Shown here: positions 1 to 8,612 of the stretch, one piece after another | How positions within the stretch are numbered: position 1 is the stretch's first letter | Layout of the letters: every line of letters starts with the position of its first letter | Translations under genes and position numbers: made by a program | Assembly: GCA_016704435.1 (NCBI GenBank) | Contig: JADJAB010000001.1 | Coordinates: 372,001-436,000 of the forward strand | Reading direction: 5' to 3' | DNA: 64,000 nt | Source: Rhodobacter sp. | GTDB taxonomy: Bacteria; Pseudomonadota; Alphaproteobacteria; Rhodobacterales; Rhodobacteraceae | The notes under the pieces: model-generated | The model's database searches: none | What the model saw: only the letters and a program-made list of their open reading frames with translations | What the model was told of the DNA's origin: nothing

Positions 1-2
1 TG

Positions 3-348
3 TGGTGGCAGGCCTTTGGCGAGGGCAAGGGCTTCCCGACCAAGGGCGAGGTGATGCGGATGTATGCCGCGCAGTATAATGTGATGGAGGGCGCAAGAGA
101 TTGCAGCCCTGGCGATCCGCACCTGCGGCGGCCAGTCGATGCTGAAATCCCTGCCACTGGAGCGTATGTATCGTGACAGCCGTTGTGGCGCGCTGATGCT
201 GCCCTATACCTCTGAAATCATGGAGGACTATCCCGGGGTTCTGGCGCTGTACGAAATGGACGAGCTGGGCACCGCCCCCGGTGACGAAGGCGGCGCGCGC
301 AGTTCACTTTGGCGGGACGAAAGCGGCAGTCTGAAGGGTCTGCGCTGA
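3..348 (+). CDS. Acyl-CoA-dehydrogenase-like flavoprotein, C-terminal part (cut by window edge, one frameshift)
   Basis: Only the last ~115 residues are present; the rest lies before the window. The reading starts in one frame (WWQAFGEGKGF, MRMYAAQYNVME) and continues in another (EIAALAIRTCGGQSMLK, LPLERMYRDSRCGALML). One extra G in the GGG run at 89-91 explains the switch. The second part resembles the final helices of acyl-CoA dehydrogenases, with a conserved GG and an ERxYRD-type stretch where the substrate and FAD tail bind. Members either oxidise acyl-CoA thioesters or, paired with a flavin reductase, act as flavin monooxygenases. The stop is 3 nt before the next gene, so it belongs to the same operon, which also carries a flavin reductase. 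Family is fairly clear; substrate unknown. Confidence 0.6.
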
Positions 349-351
349 TCC

Positions 352-2280
352 ATGTCGCGCGAAATGGTTCAGGTTCACGGCCATCTTACCGCCGCACCGG
401 ATGCGGTCTGGCAGGTGCTGCGCGATTTCGTGGGGGCCTGGCACCCGTGGATCGCCAGCATCCGCGCCGAAACCGGGCACCGGGGCGCGCCTGTGCGGGC
501 CTTTTCCGTGACGGGCGAAGACACGCTTTACCGCGAACAACTGACCTGTTTCTCCGACACCGACCGCGTGCTGGGTCATACGCATCTGGAAGGCATCGTG
601 GGCTGCGAGGCCTACGATGCCCGCCTGACCGTCACCGCAGCAGGAGCGGGCGGCAGCATCGTCGGCTGGACGGCCACCGTGCGCGCCGGCGCGGCCCGGC
701 TGGGGCCGATCTGCGAGGGCACCAAAGCGGTGTATGAGGCCGGGATCGCCACCTTGGCCACGACCACGGCCAGCCCGGCAAAGGCCGAGGCCCTGCCTGC
801 GCCTGTTCCGGTTGAAACCTTGCTGATCGACGATCTGCCCCGGCTGTCGCTGACGCCCGATCTGGGCGACAGGCGGCTGTGCCTGTTCCTTCACGGCATC
901 GGCGGCGCGCGCGGCAATTGGCAGGCACAACTGGAAACCGCCGGAACCGTCATGCGCTGTGCCGCGCTGGACCTGCGCGGCTATGGCGACAGCACGCTGG
1001 GGCCGCAGCAATCCACGGTTGATGACTATTGCGCCGATATCCTGCGGGTGGCCGAGGTGCTGGGCGCCAAACGGTTGGTGCTTGTGGGCCTTTCCTACGG
1101 GTCATGGATCGCCACCTCATTCGCCATGCGCCACCCGGACATGCTGGATGGCCTCGTCCTGTCCGGCGGCTGCACCGGCATGTCCGAGGCCGGCCCGGAT
1201 GAAAGCGAAGCCTTTCGCATCAGCCGCGAGGTGCCCTTTAACGCCGGCCAGGTGCCGGCCGATTTCGCGCTTGCCGTGGTCAAGGTTCTGGCTGGCCCCG
1301 CCGCCAGCGAAGCCACCTGCGCCGCGCTTTTGCACAGCATGGCCGCGATCCCCGCCGCCACCTACCGCGACGCGCTGATGTGCTTCACCAATCCGCTGGA
1401 TCGGTTCGATTTCTCGAAGCTGGTCATGCCCGTCCTGTTGATGACAGGCGCGCATGACTGGCTTGCCCCTCCGGCAGAAATCCGCGCCGTCGCCGGCCGC
1501 ATCTGGGACAATGCCCCCCGCCCCGACGTGAGGTTCGAGGTGATCGGAAATGCCGGCCATGTCTGCAACGTCGAACAGCCCGAAGCCTACAGCCGCCACT
1601 TGCTGGCCTTCCTGGCCCGCCAGCAAAACCGCCTGGACCGCGAGCGCCGCATCCTTGACGCTGCACTCAAGGTCTTTGCCGAGGCGGGCTATTCCGGCAC
1701 CTCGACGGACACCGTCGTGACCGAGGCAGGGCTGACCAAATCCACGCTCTACCAGTATTTTCCCTCGAAAGAGGCGCTGTTCCAGGCAATGATGCTGGGC
1801 AAGCGCGACCGGATGCGGACCGTCTTCGACCACCCGTCGGGGCGGGGCATGGTGCACGATCTGCACGGCTTTGCCTGGGACTATGCCGATACCGTCATGC
1901 GCCCCGAGATGCTGGCACTGGCCCGGCTGATCATCGGCGAAGTGCAGCGGTTTCCCGAGATCGGGCAGGTCTATCAGGCCTCTGGACCGGACCTGCCGTT
2001 GCGCATCATCATGGATTACCTGATCGCCCGCCGGGCCGAGGGGCGGCTCGTGTTCGACGATGCCGAACTGGCGGCGCAGGACTTCTGGGGCCTGATCCTG
2101 TCGGCCCCGCGCACCAGGCGCTCTATCGCCCTGACGAGCCGCCCACCCGGCACCAGCTGGCCCGCTATATCACGAACGGCCCGCGCATCTTTCTGCGCGC
2201 CCATTCCACCGCGCCCGAGGACGACCTTGCCGAACTTCAGGCGCAAACCGCCCGACCGACCGCAACAGGGGACAAGATGA
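352..2280 (+). CDS. Three-domain fusion: SRPBCC - alpha/beta hydrolase - TetR regulator
   Basis: One uninterrupted frame carries three domains. Residues ~4-140 look like an SRPBCC/START-type ligand-binding fold (AAPDAVWQVLRDF). Residues ~150-425 form an alpha/beta hydrolase with the HG oxyanion motif at 181-182, nucleophile Ser248 in GLSYGSW, acid Asp369 in TGAHDW and His403 in GNAGHV. Residues ~430-480 are a TetR helix-turn-helix (RRILDAALKVFAEAGY, TKSTLYQYFPSKEALF), followed by an effector domain. Near 2101-2105 a missing base seems to shift the frame. The alternative frame reads GPAHQALYRPDEPPTRHQL, a normal TetR C-terminus, while the printed frame becomes Arg/Pro/Ser-rich and ends in an ATGA overlap with the next gene. 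A TetR domain placed last, behind an enzyme, is unusual. It may sense and hydrolyse the pathway compound while repressing the operon; this is inference. Confidence 0.75.
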   Translation: MSREMVQVHGHLTAAPDAVWQVLRDFVGAWHPWIASIRAETGHRGAPVRAFSVTGEDTLYREQLTCFSDTDRVLGHTHLEGIVGCEAYDARLTVTAAGAGGSIVGWTATVRAGAARLGPICEGTKAVYEAGIATLATTTASPAKAEALPAPVPVETLLIDDLPRLSLTPDLGDRRLCLFLHGIGGARGNWQAQLETAGTVMRCAALDLRGYGDSTLGPQQSTVDDYCADILRVAEVLGAKRLVLVGLSYGSWIATSFAMRHPDMLDGLVLSGGCTGMSEAGPDESEAFRISREVPFNAGQVPADFALAVVKVLAGPAASEATCAALLHSMAAIPAATYRDALMCFTNPLDRFDFSKLVMPVLLMTGAHDWLAPPAEIRAVAGRIWDNAPRPDVRFEVIGNAGHVCNVEQPEAYSRHLLAFLARQQNRLDRERRILDAALKVFAEAGYSGTSTDTVVTEAGLTKSTLYQYFPSKEALFQAMMLGKRDRMRTVFDHPSGRGMVHDLHGFAWDYADTVMRPEMLALARLIIGEVQRFPEIGQVYQASGPDLPLRIIMDYLIARRAEGRLVFDDAELAAQDFWGLILSAPRTRRSIALTSRPPGTSWPAISRTARASFCAPIPPRPRTTLPNFRRKPPDRPQQGTR

Positions 2281-3617
2281 CGCTTGACGACTTTCTGGCC
2301 GATCCTGCCAGCCGCTTTGCCACCGTCGCCATGGCCGACACCAACGGTCTTCTGCGCGGGCAGATGGTTTCGGCTTCCAGCCTGCAGGGCATCGCGAAGA
2401 ACGGCATGGGCATGGCGCCCGCGCAACTTGCGCTGGACCCGACCGACGCGATGCTGACCATCCCCGGCGTCAACGATGACAGCGGCGATTTCCACGACGA
2501 TCCGTTGCAGGTGGACCCAGGCACAGTGCGTCGCCTGCCCTGGTCGAAGCCCGGCCACGATCTGCGGGTGTTGTCGAACTACACCGGGGCCTCAGCCGAA
2601 ATCGGCCCCCGGTCGATCCTGAAGAAGGTCATCGCCAGGGCCGCCGAAGCGGGCCTCGTGCCGAAATACGGGATGGAGCTGGAATACACCCTGTTCGACG
2701 AAACCCCGGAAAGCGCGCGCGCCAAGGGCTATCGCAACCTGAAACCGGCCACGATGCACGCCAGCCACGACCTGATCCTCTATCAGGTGGTGCAGACCGA
2801 ATGGTATGAGGCGATCTCGGCGATCTGCGAGCCGTTGAAGATCGACCTGGCCAAGATGCACGAGGAAATCGGTGCCGGCTTCATTGAAGCCTGCATCGGT
2901 GCCGGCGAAGGTCTGGAACCGGCCGATCAGCTGGTCTTGCTGAAGAATTTCATTCGCGCGCTGGCCCTGCGGCAGCGGCGCAGCGATACCTTCATGCCGC
3001 GCTGGAATGAACAGGCCGACAGCCAGTCGATCCACCTGCACGTCAGCCTGAAGGACCGCGAGGGCCACCCGCTGTTCTGGGACCACGGCCAGAAGAATGG
3101 CGTCAGCCAGACATTCCGCCACTTCCTTGGCGGCTTGCAGGCCCATATCGGCGACATGACCCTGATCTTCCAGCCCACGGTCAACAGCTATCGCCAGTTT
3201 ACACCCGGCACCTTCGCACCGCCCGGTCTGACCTGGGGCTATGAAAACCGCACCACCTGTTTCCGCATCGTCGGCCATGGTGCGGGGTCCTTGCGGGTGG
3301 AGAACCGCCTGCCCGGCGCGGATTCCAACCCCTACCTGATCGCCGCAGCCACCATTGCCGCCGGCGTTGCCGGGATCGTCGACAAGATCGAGCCGGACGA
3401 TGAGACCATCGGCTCGGGCTATGCGCAGACCCCTTCGCGCGACTTTGCCCGCAAGATGCCCGAGGCGATCGACCAGCTGCGCGGATCGGATTTCGTGAAG
3501 GATTGGCTGGGCCCGCGCTTCGTCGAGGCCTTCACTGCAACCCGCGAATGCCAGCACGACGAACTCCGCCGTCGGGTGCCGGACGTCGAACTTGAACGCT
3601 TCTTCGATCTGGGATGA
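2277..3617 (+). CDS. Glutamine-synthetase-like gamma-glutamyl ligase
   Basis: This 446-residue protein has the GS fold: N-terminal beta-grasp (ADTNGLLRGQM), a metal-binding GMELEYTLFD at ~130, the ammonium/ATP region DSQSIHLHVSL at ~250, then PTVNSYRQFTPGTF, a NRTTCFRI segment and RVENRLPGADSNPY. It is shorter and more divergent than housekeeping GlnA and lacks an obvious adenylylation-loop signature, so it fits the amine gamma-glutamylating ligases (PuuA, IpuC, GmaS-like) better than nitrogen-assimilating GlnA. The ATG overlaps the TGA of the preceding gene as ATGA. After correcting the upstream frameshift, the TetR frame would continue into this gene without a stop. Substrate cannot be read from sequence; an amine is inferred from family and the permease downstream. 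Confidence 0.85.
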   Translation: MTLDDFLADPASRFATVAMADTNGLLRGQMVSASSLQGIAKNGMGMAPAQLALDPTDAMLTIPGVNDDSGDFHDDPLQVDPGTVRRLPWSKPGHDLRVLSNYTGASAEIGPRSILKKVIARAAEAGLVPKYGMELEYTLFDETPESARAKGYRNLKPATMHASHDLILYQVVQTEWYEAISAICEPLKIDLAKMHEEIGAGFIEACIGAGEGLEPADQLVLLKNFIRALALRQRRSDTFMPRWNEQADSQSIHLHVSLKDREGHPLFWDHGQKNGVSQTFRHFLGGLQAHIGDMTLIFQPTVNSYRQFTPGTFAPPGLTWGYENRTTCFRIVGHGAGSLRVENRLPGADSNPYLIAAATIAAGVAGIVDKIEPDDETIGSGYAQTPSRDFARKMPEAIDQLRGSDFVKDWLGPRFVEAFTATRECQHDELRRRVPDVELERFFDLG

Positions 3618-3621
3618 AGAA

Positions 3622-4131
3622 ATGAGCGACCTTCGCGCCGCCTTCATGGAAGGCATGAGCCGGGCAGCGACCTTCGTCGCCGTCGCCACCACCGACGGGC
3701 CGGGCGGCCGTGCCGGGGTGACGATCTCGTCGCTCACCTCGGTGTCGGCCGATGGCGAGCATCCCTCGCTTCTGGCCTGCATCCACCACATGTCGCCCGC
3801 CGCAACGGCGATCCTGAAGAACCGCAGCTTTTGCGCCAACCTTCTGGCACAGGACCAGCAAACGCTGTCGGACCTGTTCGCCGGGCGCAGCGGCGACGAC
3901 CACGCCACCCGTTTCGACCGCGTCGCGTGGGAGGCCGGGCCGCTGGGCCAGCCCAACCTGACCGGCGCCAGCGCTACATTCGAATGCCGCCTGGCAACCG
4001 CGCTGTTGTGGGAAACGCATCACATCATCTTCGGGCGGGTCACCGACGTGCGGCTGTCGGACAACCCCGAGGCCCTGCTTTACGGCCAAAGGGCCTATCG
4101 CCGCGCTATACATCTGCCACCCGATAGTTAA
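3622..4131 (+). CDS. Flavin reductase family protein
   Basis: A 169-residue protein of the flavin reductase-like FMN-binding fold: MSRAATFVAVATT, GVTISSLTSVS (flavin-contacting segment), PSLLACIHHMS and the late FGRVTDVRL strand. These proteins use NAD(P)H to reduce free FMN/FAD for a partner monooxygenase. The start at 3622 was chosen because it lies 4 nt after the ligase stop and gives the normal family length; an upstream in-frame codon would overlap the ligase. It is the natural partner of the acyl-CoA-dehydrogenase-like flavoprotein that opens the operon, suggesting a two-component flavin monooxygenase. That pairing is inferred from context. Confidence 0.85.
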   Translation: MSDLRAAFMEGMSRAATFVAVATTDGPGGRAGVTISSLTSVSADGEHPSLLACIHHMSPAATAILKNRSFCANLLAQDQQTLSDLFAGRSGDDHATRFDRVAWEAGPLGQPNLTGASATFECRLATALLWETHHIIFGRVTDVRLSDNPEALLYGQRAYRRAIHLPPDS

Positions 4132-4218
4132 GATGTTAACAAACTTGACCGCGCGAACGGCAGGCAACGACGGGAGACCGGCAGCAAGACGGCACCGGGA
4201 ACCTGCCAGGAGGGAACA

Positions 4219-5413
4219 ATGACAGACATATCCACAACCGGGGCGAACCGCTGCGCCGAAATTCGCTGGGGCTGATCGCCGTCACCTTCATGGTGATCTC
4301 GGCCGCGGCCCCGCTGGCGGGCGTCGCCGGCGCCATGCCGCTGGCGTTCCTGCTGGGCAACGGCACCGGCATTCCGCTGACCTTCATCCTGCTGACCCTC
4401 GTGATGCTGGCCTTCGCCGCCGGTTATGTCGCGATGAGCCGCCATGTCACCAACGCCGGCGCCTTCTACGCCTAGGCCGCGCGGGGTCTTGGCGGGCACG
4501 CCGGGGGTGCCGTCGCCATCGTGGCGCTGGTGGCCTCCAACACCATGCAGTTCGGCCGGATCGGCCTGCTCGGCGGCATCGCCGCAGGTGTGTTCAGCCA
4601 GTTCGGCATCATGCTTGAGTGGTGGGTCGGGAGCCTGATCGTCGTCGCCCTCGTCGGCATCCTCGGCTATCGGCAGGTCGACCTGTCGGCCAGGGTGCTG
4701 ATCGTGCTGGTGGCGCTGGAATACCTGATCGTCTTCGTCGTGACGCTGGCCATCCTGTTTTCCGGCGGAGCCGAGGGGGGCTGGCGGTCAACATCGTCGA
4801 CCTGCAGGCCTTCAACTCCGGCTCGCTGACCGCCGCGATCCTGTTCTGCCTGGGCTCCTTCATCGGGATCGAGGCAACCACGATCTACGACGAAGAGGCC
4901 CGCGACCCGGAAAAGACCATTCCGCGCGCCACCTATCTGGCGGTGCTGATGATCGGCGTCTTCTTCGTCTTCACCACCTGGCTGATGATCGCCGGGATCG
5001 GCTCGGTCGTGCAGAGCATCGGCGCGCTGATCGTGCTGGCGATCTTTGCCGGGCTGGGGCTGGACCCTATCCTGAACATGTTCACCTGGATCAGCCAGAT
5101 CGGCACCCTGGGTGTGATCGGGATGATGTGCATAACCTCGCTTTCGGTGATCATGTTCTTCCGCAAGACCGGCATCGCCGCCTCGCCGGTCTCGACAGTG
5201 GTGATGCCAGTAATCGCCGGGGTGATCATGGCGGGACTGTTCGTCTTCATCTTCGCCGACTTTGGCGACCTGACCGGCACCACCGGCGGCGCGCTGGGGT
5301 GGATCCTGCCCTCGCTGAACCCTCTGGGCGCGGTGATCGGCGTACTTCTGGCCGAGCGGCTGAAATCGGCCGACCCGGCGAAGTTCGCGCGGATGGGGCA
5401 GAACCAGAAGTAA
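4219..5413 (+). pseudogene. APC-family permease, decayed
   Basis: The gene begins at ATG 4219 (MTDISTTG) and the APC N-terminus continues in another frame (EPLRRNSLGLIAVTFMVIS), needing a frameshift near 4240. An in-frame TAG at 4473-4475 sits where a Tyr is expected (AGAFYA, stop, AARGLGG). A further frameshift lies in the G6 run at 4775-4780. After MIAGIG near 5000 the protein jumps to SVVQSIGAL, apparently missing about 70 codons that normally hold two membrane helices. The remainder (IGIEATTIYDEEARDPEKTI) matches amino-acid/polyamine/organocation transporters. Four independent lesions, one a large in-frame loss, make real decay more likely than sequencing error. It was probably the uptake system of this operon. 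Confidence 0.8.
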
Positions 5414-5433
5414 GCCGACCGACCTGAGCAAAA

Positions 5434-5461
5434 TGCCCCGGCACCGCGTTGCGTCGGGGCA
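5434..5461 (-). terminator. Rho-independent terminator of the glycan operon
   Basis: TGCCCCG (5434-5440) pairs with CGGGGCA (5455-5461). Read on the minus strand the hairpin is followed by TTTT, so it best serves the sulfotransferase gene that ends at 5494. On the plus strand it also lies just after the decayed permease, but has no T-run there. Confidence 0.6.
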
Positions 5462-5493
5462 CTTACGCTGCCCGCAGGGCGTGGCAGAAGGGA

Positions 5494-6900
5494 TCAGTCG
5501 CGCCAGCGCGCGAAGCCGAAGCCCATGTAGTCGCGGGCATAGGCGTCTTGCGCGGCATCTTCCAGCGCAGGATCCCAGATTGTGTCCAGCGCTTCGGCCG
5601 CCGCGCGGTCCAGTGGCGCAGCGGGTGCATCCTCGATCCCCGACTCGGCCGCAAGGAAGGCCAGCCCCTCGGTCATGCGGTCTTCGCGGACCACCATGTC
5701 CGGCCCCTGGAACCCGGCAAAGCCCTGCAGGATCGCGGTCTGGCTGGCCCAATGCGGCGAAACCCTTTGCCCCGCCTGCCCCGCCACCGACAGCCTGACA
5801 TAGCGCAGGAAGGCAGCGAACGTCTCGCGGTGCTGCGCAAGGTCAAGGAAGGGCTGGCCGGGCGGCGGCAGGTCGGCCTTCTGGCTGCGGACCAGGCTGG
5901 CGCGATGCTCTGCCAGCCTGCCCGAAACGATCTGGGTCAGGAACGCCTGATGCGCCCGCAAAAGGGGGTGCCGGATCACTGTAAAGCTGCGGTGGCCGGG
6001 GTTGACCTTCTTCCACTGCCGCAGGGTCTTTTGCACGAAATCGCCAACCAGCCCGCCGCGCCCCAGCCGCACCATCCAGGCCTGGACATGCGCTTCCGGC
6101 CCCGACCGCACGGGCATGTACAAAAGCCCCGCCCCTTCGACCGCAACGAAGGACGGTATCGCAGGCGGCCTGCGCGGTTCGAAATTCGGCGTGCGGGCCA
6201 GGTTGAACCGGTCCAGCCGGGCCAGCGCGGCCTCCATCTCGGCCGGGTTCACCACCTTCTCGCCGATCCCTTCGGGGTTCTGCTTTTTCAGCTTGTCGTC
6301 CGGCGCGTCCAGCCGCCCCTCGACCCCCAGCCAGCCTGCAAGGCCGTTCAGCACCGCGACATCCTGAATGTCGTCGTAGTCAATGTAGAACGCCGTCTGG
6401 CCGCTGGTCTGCAAGCCGTGCATCAGCCGCACCTGAAAGGCCTGCAACGCCTCCATGTGCCGCTCGAACTCGGCAGCGTCAAAGCGGGCCTGCGCGGTCT
6501 TCAGGTTCTTGGCGTTGGTCAGCTTCCACTGGCCGGTGGCCTGCGCGATCTTCCAGCTGACATAGCTTTCGACCGGATTGCGGGTCAGGATGATCTTGGC
6601 ACAGGCCGGGTCTTCCAGAAGGTCGGGCAGGATGCGCGGGTCGTGATCGTGGAAGTAGCGAAAGCCGGGCAGGCCGGGCGTCTTGTCGCGCAGCCGTCGC
6701 AGCAGGACGCGCGGGTCCTGTTCGCGCAAGGCCAGATCCACGCCGAACATCTCGGTCTGGTCCTTCTTGCCGATGAAATGCGGGTTGAACACCTCGCCCA
6801 GGCAGGCCACGCCGGGCAGCGCGTTCAGATTGGCCTCGAGAAAATTCGAGCCGGTGCGCATTTCGGCAAACAGCACGAAAGAGGTGAATTTCGCGGCCAA
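5494..6900 (-). CDS. Two-domain sulfotransferase family protein
   Basis: This 468-residue protein resembles the NodH/Stf0-type sulfotransferases that move sulfate from PAPS to glycans. The N-terminal RTGSNFLEANL (residues ~15-25) fits the 5'-phosphosulfate loop and TRNPVESYVSW (~105) the 3'-phosphate site. A second set of motifs lies in the C-terminal half: PVRSGPEAH, then VIRHPLLRAHQAFL, suggesting a duplicated, divergent domain. Family members are usually 230-350 residues. The start is TTG at 6900, 4 nt after the stop of the GT14 gene; no ATG occurs before the phosphosulfate loop. It is the last gene of a minus-strand block with glycosyltransferases and galU. CysQ, which removes the by-product PAP, is encoded in the same block. 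Confidence 0.75.
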   Translation of the reverse strand: MAAKFTSFVLFAEMRTGSNFLEANLNALPGVACLGEVFNPHFIGKKDQTEMFGVDLALREQDPRVLLRRLRDKTPGLPGFRYFHDHDPRILPDLLEDPACAKIILTRNPVESYVSWKIAQATGQWKLTNAKNLKTAQARFDAAEFERHMEALQAFQVRLMHGLQTSGQTAFYIDYDDIQDVAVLNGLAGWLGVEGRLDAPDDKLKKQNPEGIGEKVVNPAEMEAALARLDRFNLARTPNFEPRRPPAIPSFVAVEGAGLLYMPVRSGPEAHVQAWMVRLGRGGLVGDFVQKTLRQWKKVNPGHRSFTVIRHPLLRAHQAFLTQIVSGRLAEHRASLVRSQKADLPPPGQPFLDLAQHRETFAAFLRYVRLSVAGQAGQRVSPHWASQTAILQGFAGFQGPDMVVREDRMTEGLAFLAAESGIEDAPAAPLDRAAAEALDTIWDPALEDAAQDAYARDYMGFGFARWRD

Positions 6901-6904
6901 GGGG

Positions 6905-8602
6905 TCACTTCACCAGATAGGGCCGGGCACGTCGGCCCGAGGCCGAGGGCAGGTCCGGTCCGGCAGGAAAATCACCCATCAGCACCGGCTGCATGCCCTG
7001 ATTGCGCAGGTTTTGCAGGAACTGGCCGAAGCCCGCCAGATCGACCATCCGCGGCACCTCGGTCAGCCGCCGCATGGCGCGCGGGCTGATCTCGTCGACC
7101 AGGGTCTGCAGGGGTTCCATCGGGCTTTCGATGAACTCGGCCAGCGTCCAGATGCGCACGCGGGCCTTGACGTTGGAGGCGCGCAGGATGCCAAGGAACT
7201 CGGATTCCACCCGCTGCAACCGGGCCGCTTCGGAGCGGATGTCGCTGAAATTGCGATTGGACTGGAACAGCGGAATCGCGAAGGCGCCCGAGATGACCGA
7301 GATCTGGGCATTCGGATCGGCGGCGACGAACTCGGCGATCTTCTGGTTGTCCTTCGGACCGAACTGAAAGCACTGCCTTTCGCCGCGCGTGTTCCAGATC
7401 AGGTTGGTCAGGAAACTGCGGGGGTTATAGTCGCGCAAGGCGGCGCTGTCCGAAAGGCAGCCGTTGTAGATGGTGGCACCGCCGGCGTATTCCACCCGAT
7501 CGGGCGCAAAGATGTGGCCATGAACGCGGGTTCCGGCGACCTTGGAAAGCCAGGTGTCGAAATTCTCGAACACCTCGGCGAAGCCTTCGAAAATGGAATA
7601 GGGCGCGGCGGTGCGGCCCTGTTCCCATTCGCGGTTGGGAAAGCGCGACTGCATGTAGAGGCCCGCACGTCCCGTGGTGCGCCGTTCGACCGCCTTGGCG
7701 AAGAGCCGGTCGATCTTGCCGGGGTTCGGCTCCGCCCGCGGCTCCGACGCCGCATCGGGCGACAGGAAGGTGTCATACAGCCTTTCCGCCTGCGGCCAGA
7801 TCTTGCGCGCGATGAAGCAATCCGACCGCTTCAACAGCTGCAGGTGGTCGTCGTAGAAGATGTGCGGCTTGCCCTGGAAATCGAACTTCGACAGCGTCAG
7901 GCTGCGGCTTTCGACATTGGTCGAGACCTGTCGCACCAGCGTCTGGAAATAGCTTTCGTCCGGGATCCAGACCTTGCGGAAGTAGCGGTCGTATTCCTCG
8001 CGCTCGGGTCCTTCCAGAATGGCGGACAGGGTCTGGCGGGTCAGGCACCACCATTGGCTGCCCAGATGCGGCACGATGCCGGCCGGCATCTTGCGGTGGA
8101 CACGCAGAAGGCGCTGCAGTTCGACATAGGTGTCGAACAGCAAGCGGTGCTTGCGCCACGAGAACGGGAAGCGCAGCGTAAAACGCTCGAAGTTCAGCCC
8201 GCCAATCGTCCAGCCCACATCCGCAGTGGTGACGCTTTCGATGAAATCGGTGCGGGGGCGGTCGTTCAGATAGTCGCGCAACTCGTCCACCGGGCGCAGC
8301 GGCAGGCAGGAACCAGAGGCGAGGTAGACATGCCGCACCTCGGGGAAATCCGTCAGCATGACGCTGCCGGCGGCCTGCGTGGCGGCAACGATGCCCCAGG
8401 TGCCCCATTCGCAGGCATGGCGCGGCGAGAAGCGGATATTTTCCAGATCGGCCAGATCGGCGCGCAGTTTCTCGGCTGCGGCGTTGGGGCTGCGCTTGTC
8501 GACATGGATCACAACCGGGCAGTCGCGCGTGGCCCAGTAGCGCGCGATCTGGGCGGCGCGGTCCAGCGCGGTGTGGCACAGCATGACGAAGCCCAGAGTC
8601 AT
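6905..8602 (-). CDS. GT14 (core-2/I-branching type) glycosyltransferase with C-terminal DUF5927-like region
   Basis: Residues 1-~250 resemble core-2/I-branching beta-1,6-GlcNAc transferases (GT14): GFVMLCHT, VVIHVDKRSPNAAA, ASGSCLPLRP, GSQWWCLTRQT and the acidic WIPDESYFQTLV. The next ~300 residues (from about EPNPGKIDRLFAKAVERR) match no enzyme I know and look like the DUF5927 region found behind this domain in Rhodobacterales. ATG 8602 was preferred over GTG 8611 because a GAGG lies 8 nt upstream. The stop is 4 nt before the sulfotransferase start and the preceding gene ends 10 nt upstream, so it is operonic. Acceptor and sugar donor are unknown. Confidence 0.75.
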   Translation of the reverse strand: MTLGFVMLCHTALDRAAQIARYWATRDCPVVIHVDKRSPNAAAEKLRADLADLENIRFSPRHACEWGTWGIVAATQAAGSVMLTDFPEVRHVYLASGSCLPLRPVDELRDYLNDRPRTDFIESVTTADVGWTIGGLNFERFTLRFPFSWRKHRLLFDTYVELQRLLRVHRKMPAGIVPHLGSQWWCLTRQTLSAILEGPEREEYDRYFRKVWIPDESYFQTLVRQVSTNVESRSLTLSKFDFQGKPHIFYDDHLQLLKRSDCFIARKIWPQAERLYDTFLSPDAASEPRAEPNPGKIDRLFAKAVERRTTGRAGLYMQSRFPNREWEQGRTAAPYSIFEGFAEVFENFDTWLSKVAGTRVHGHIFAPDRVEYAGGATIYNGCLSDSAALRDYNPRSFLTNLIWNTRGERQCFQFGPKDNQKIAEFVAADPNAQISVISGAFAIPLFQSNRNFSDIRSEAARLQRVESEFLGILRASNVKARVRIWTLAEFIESPMEPLQTLVDEISPRAMRRLTEVPRMVDLAGFGQFLQNLRNQGMQPVLMGDFPAGPDLPSASGRRARPYLVK

Positions 8603-8612
8603 CCTGCGCACC

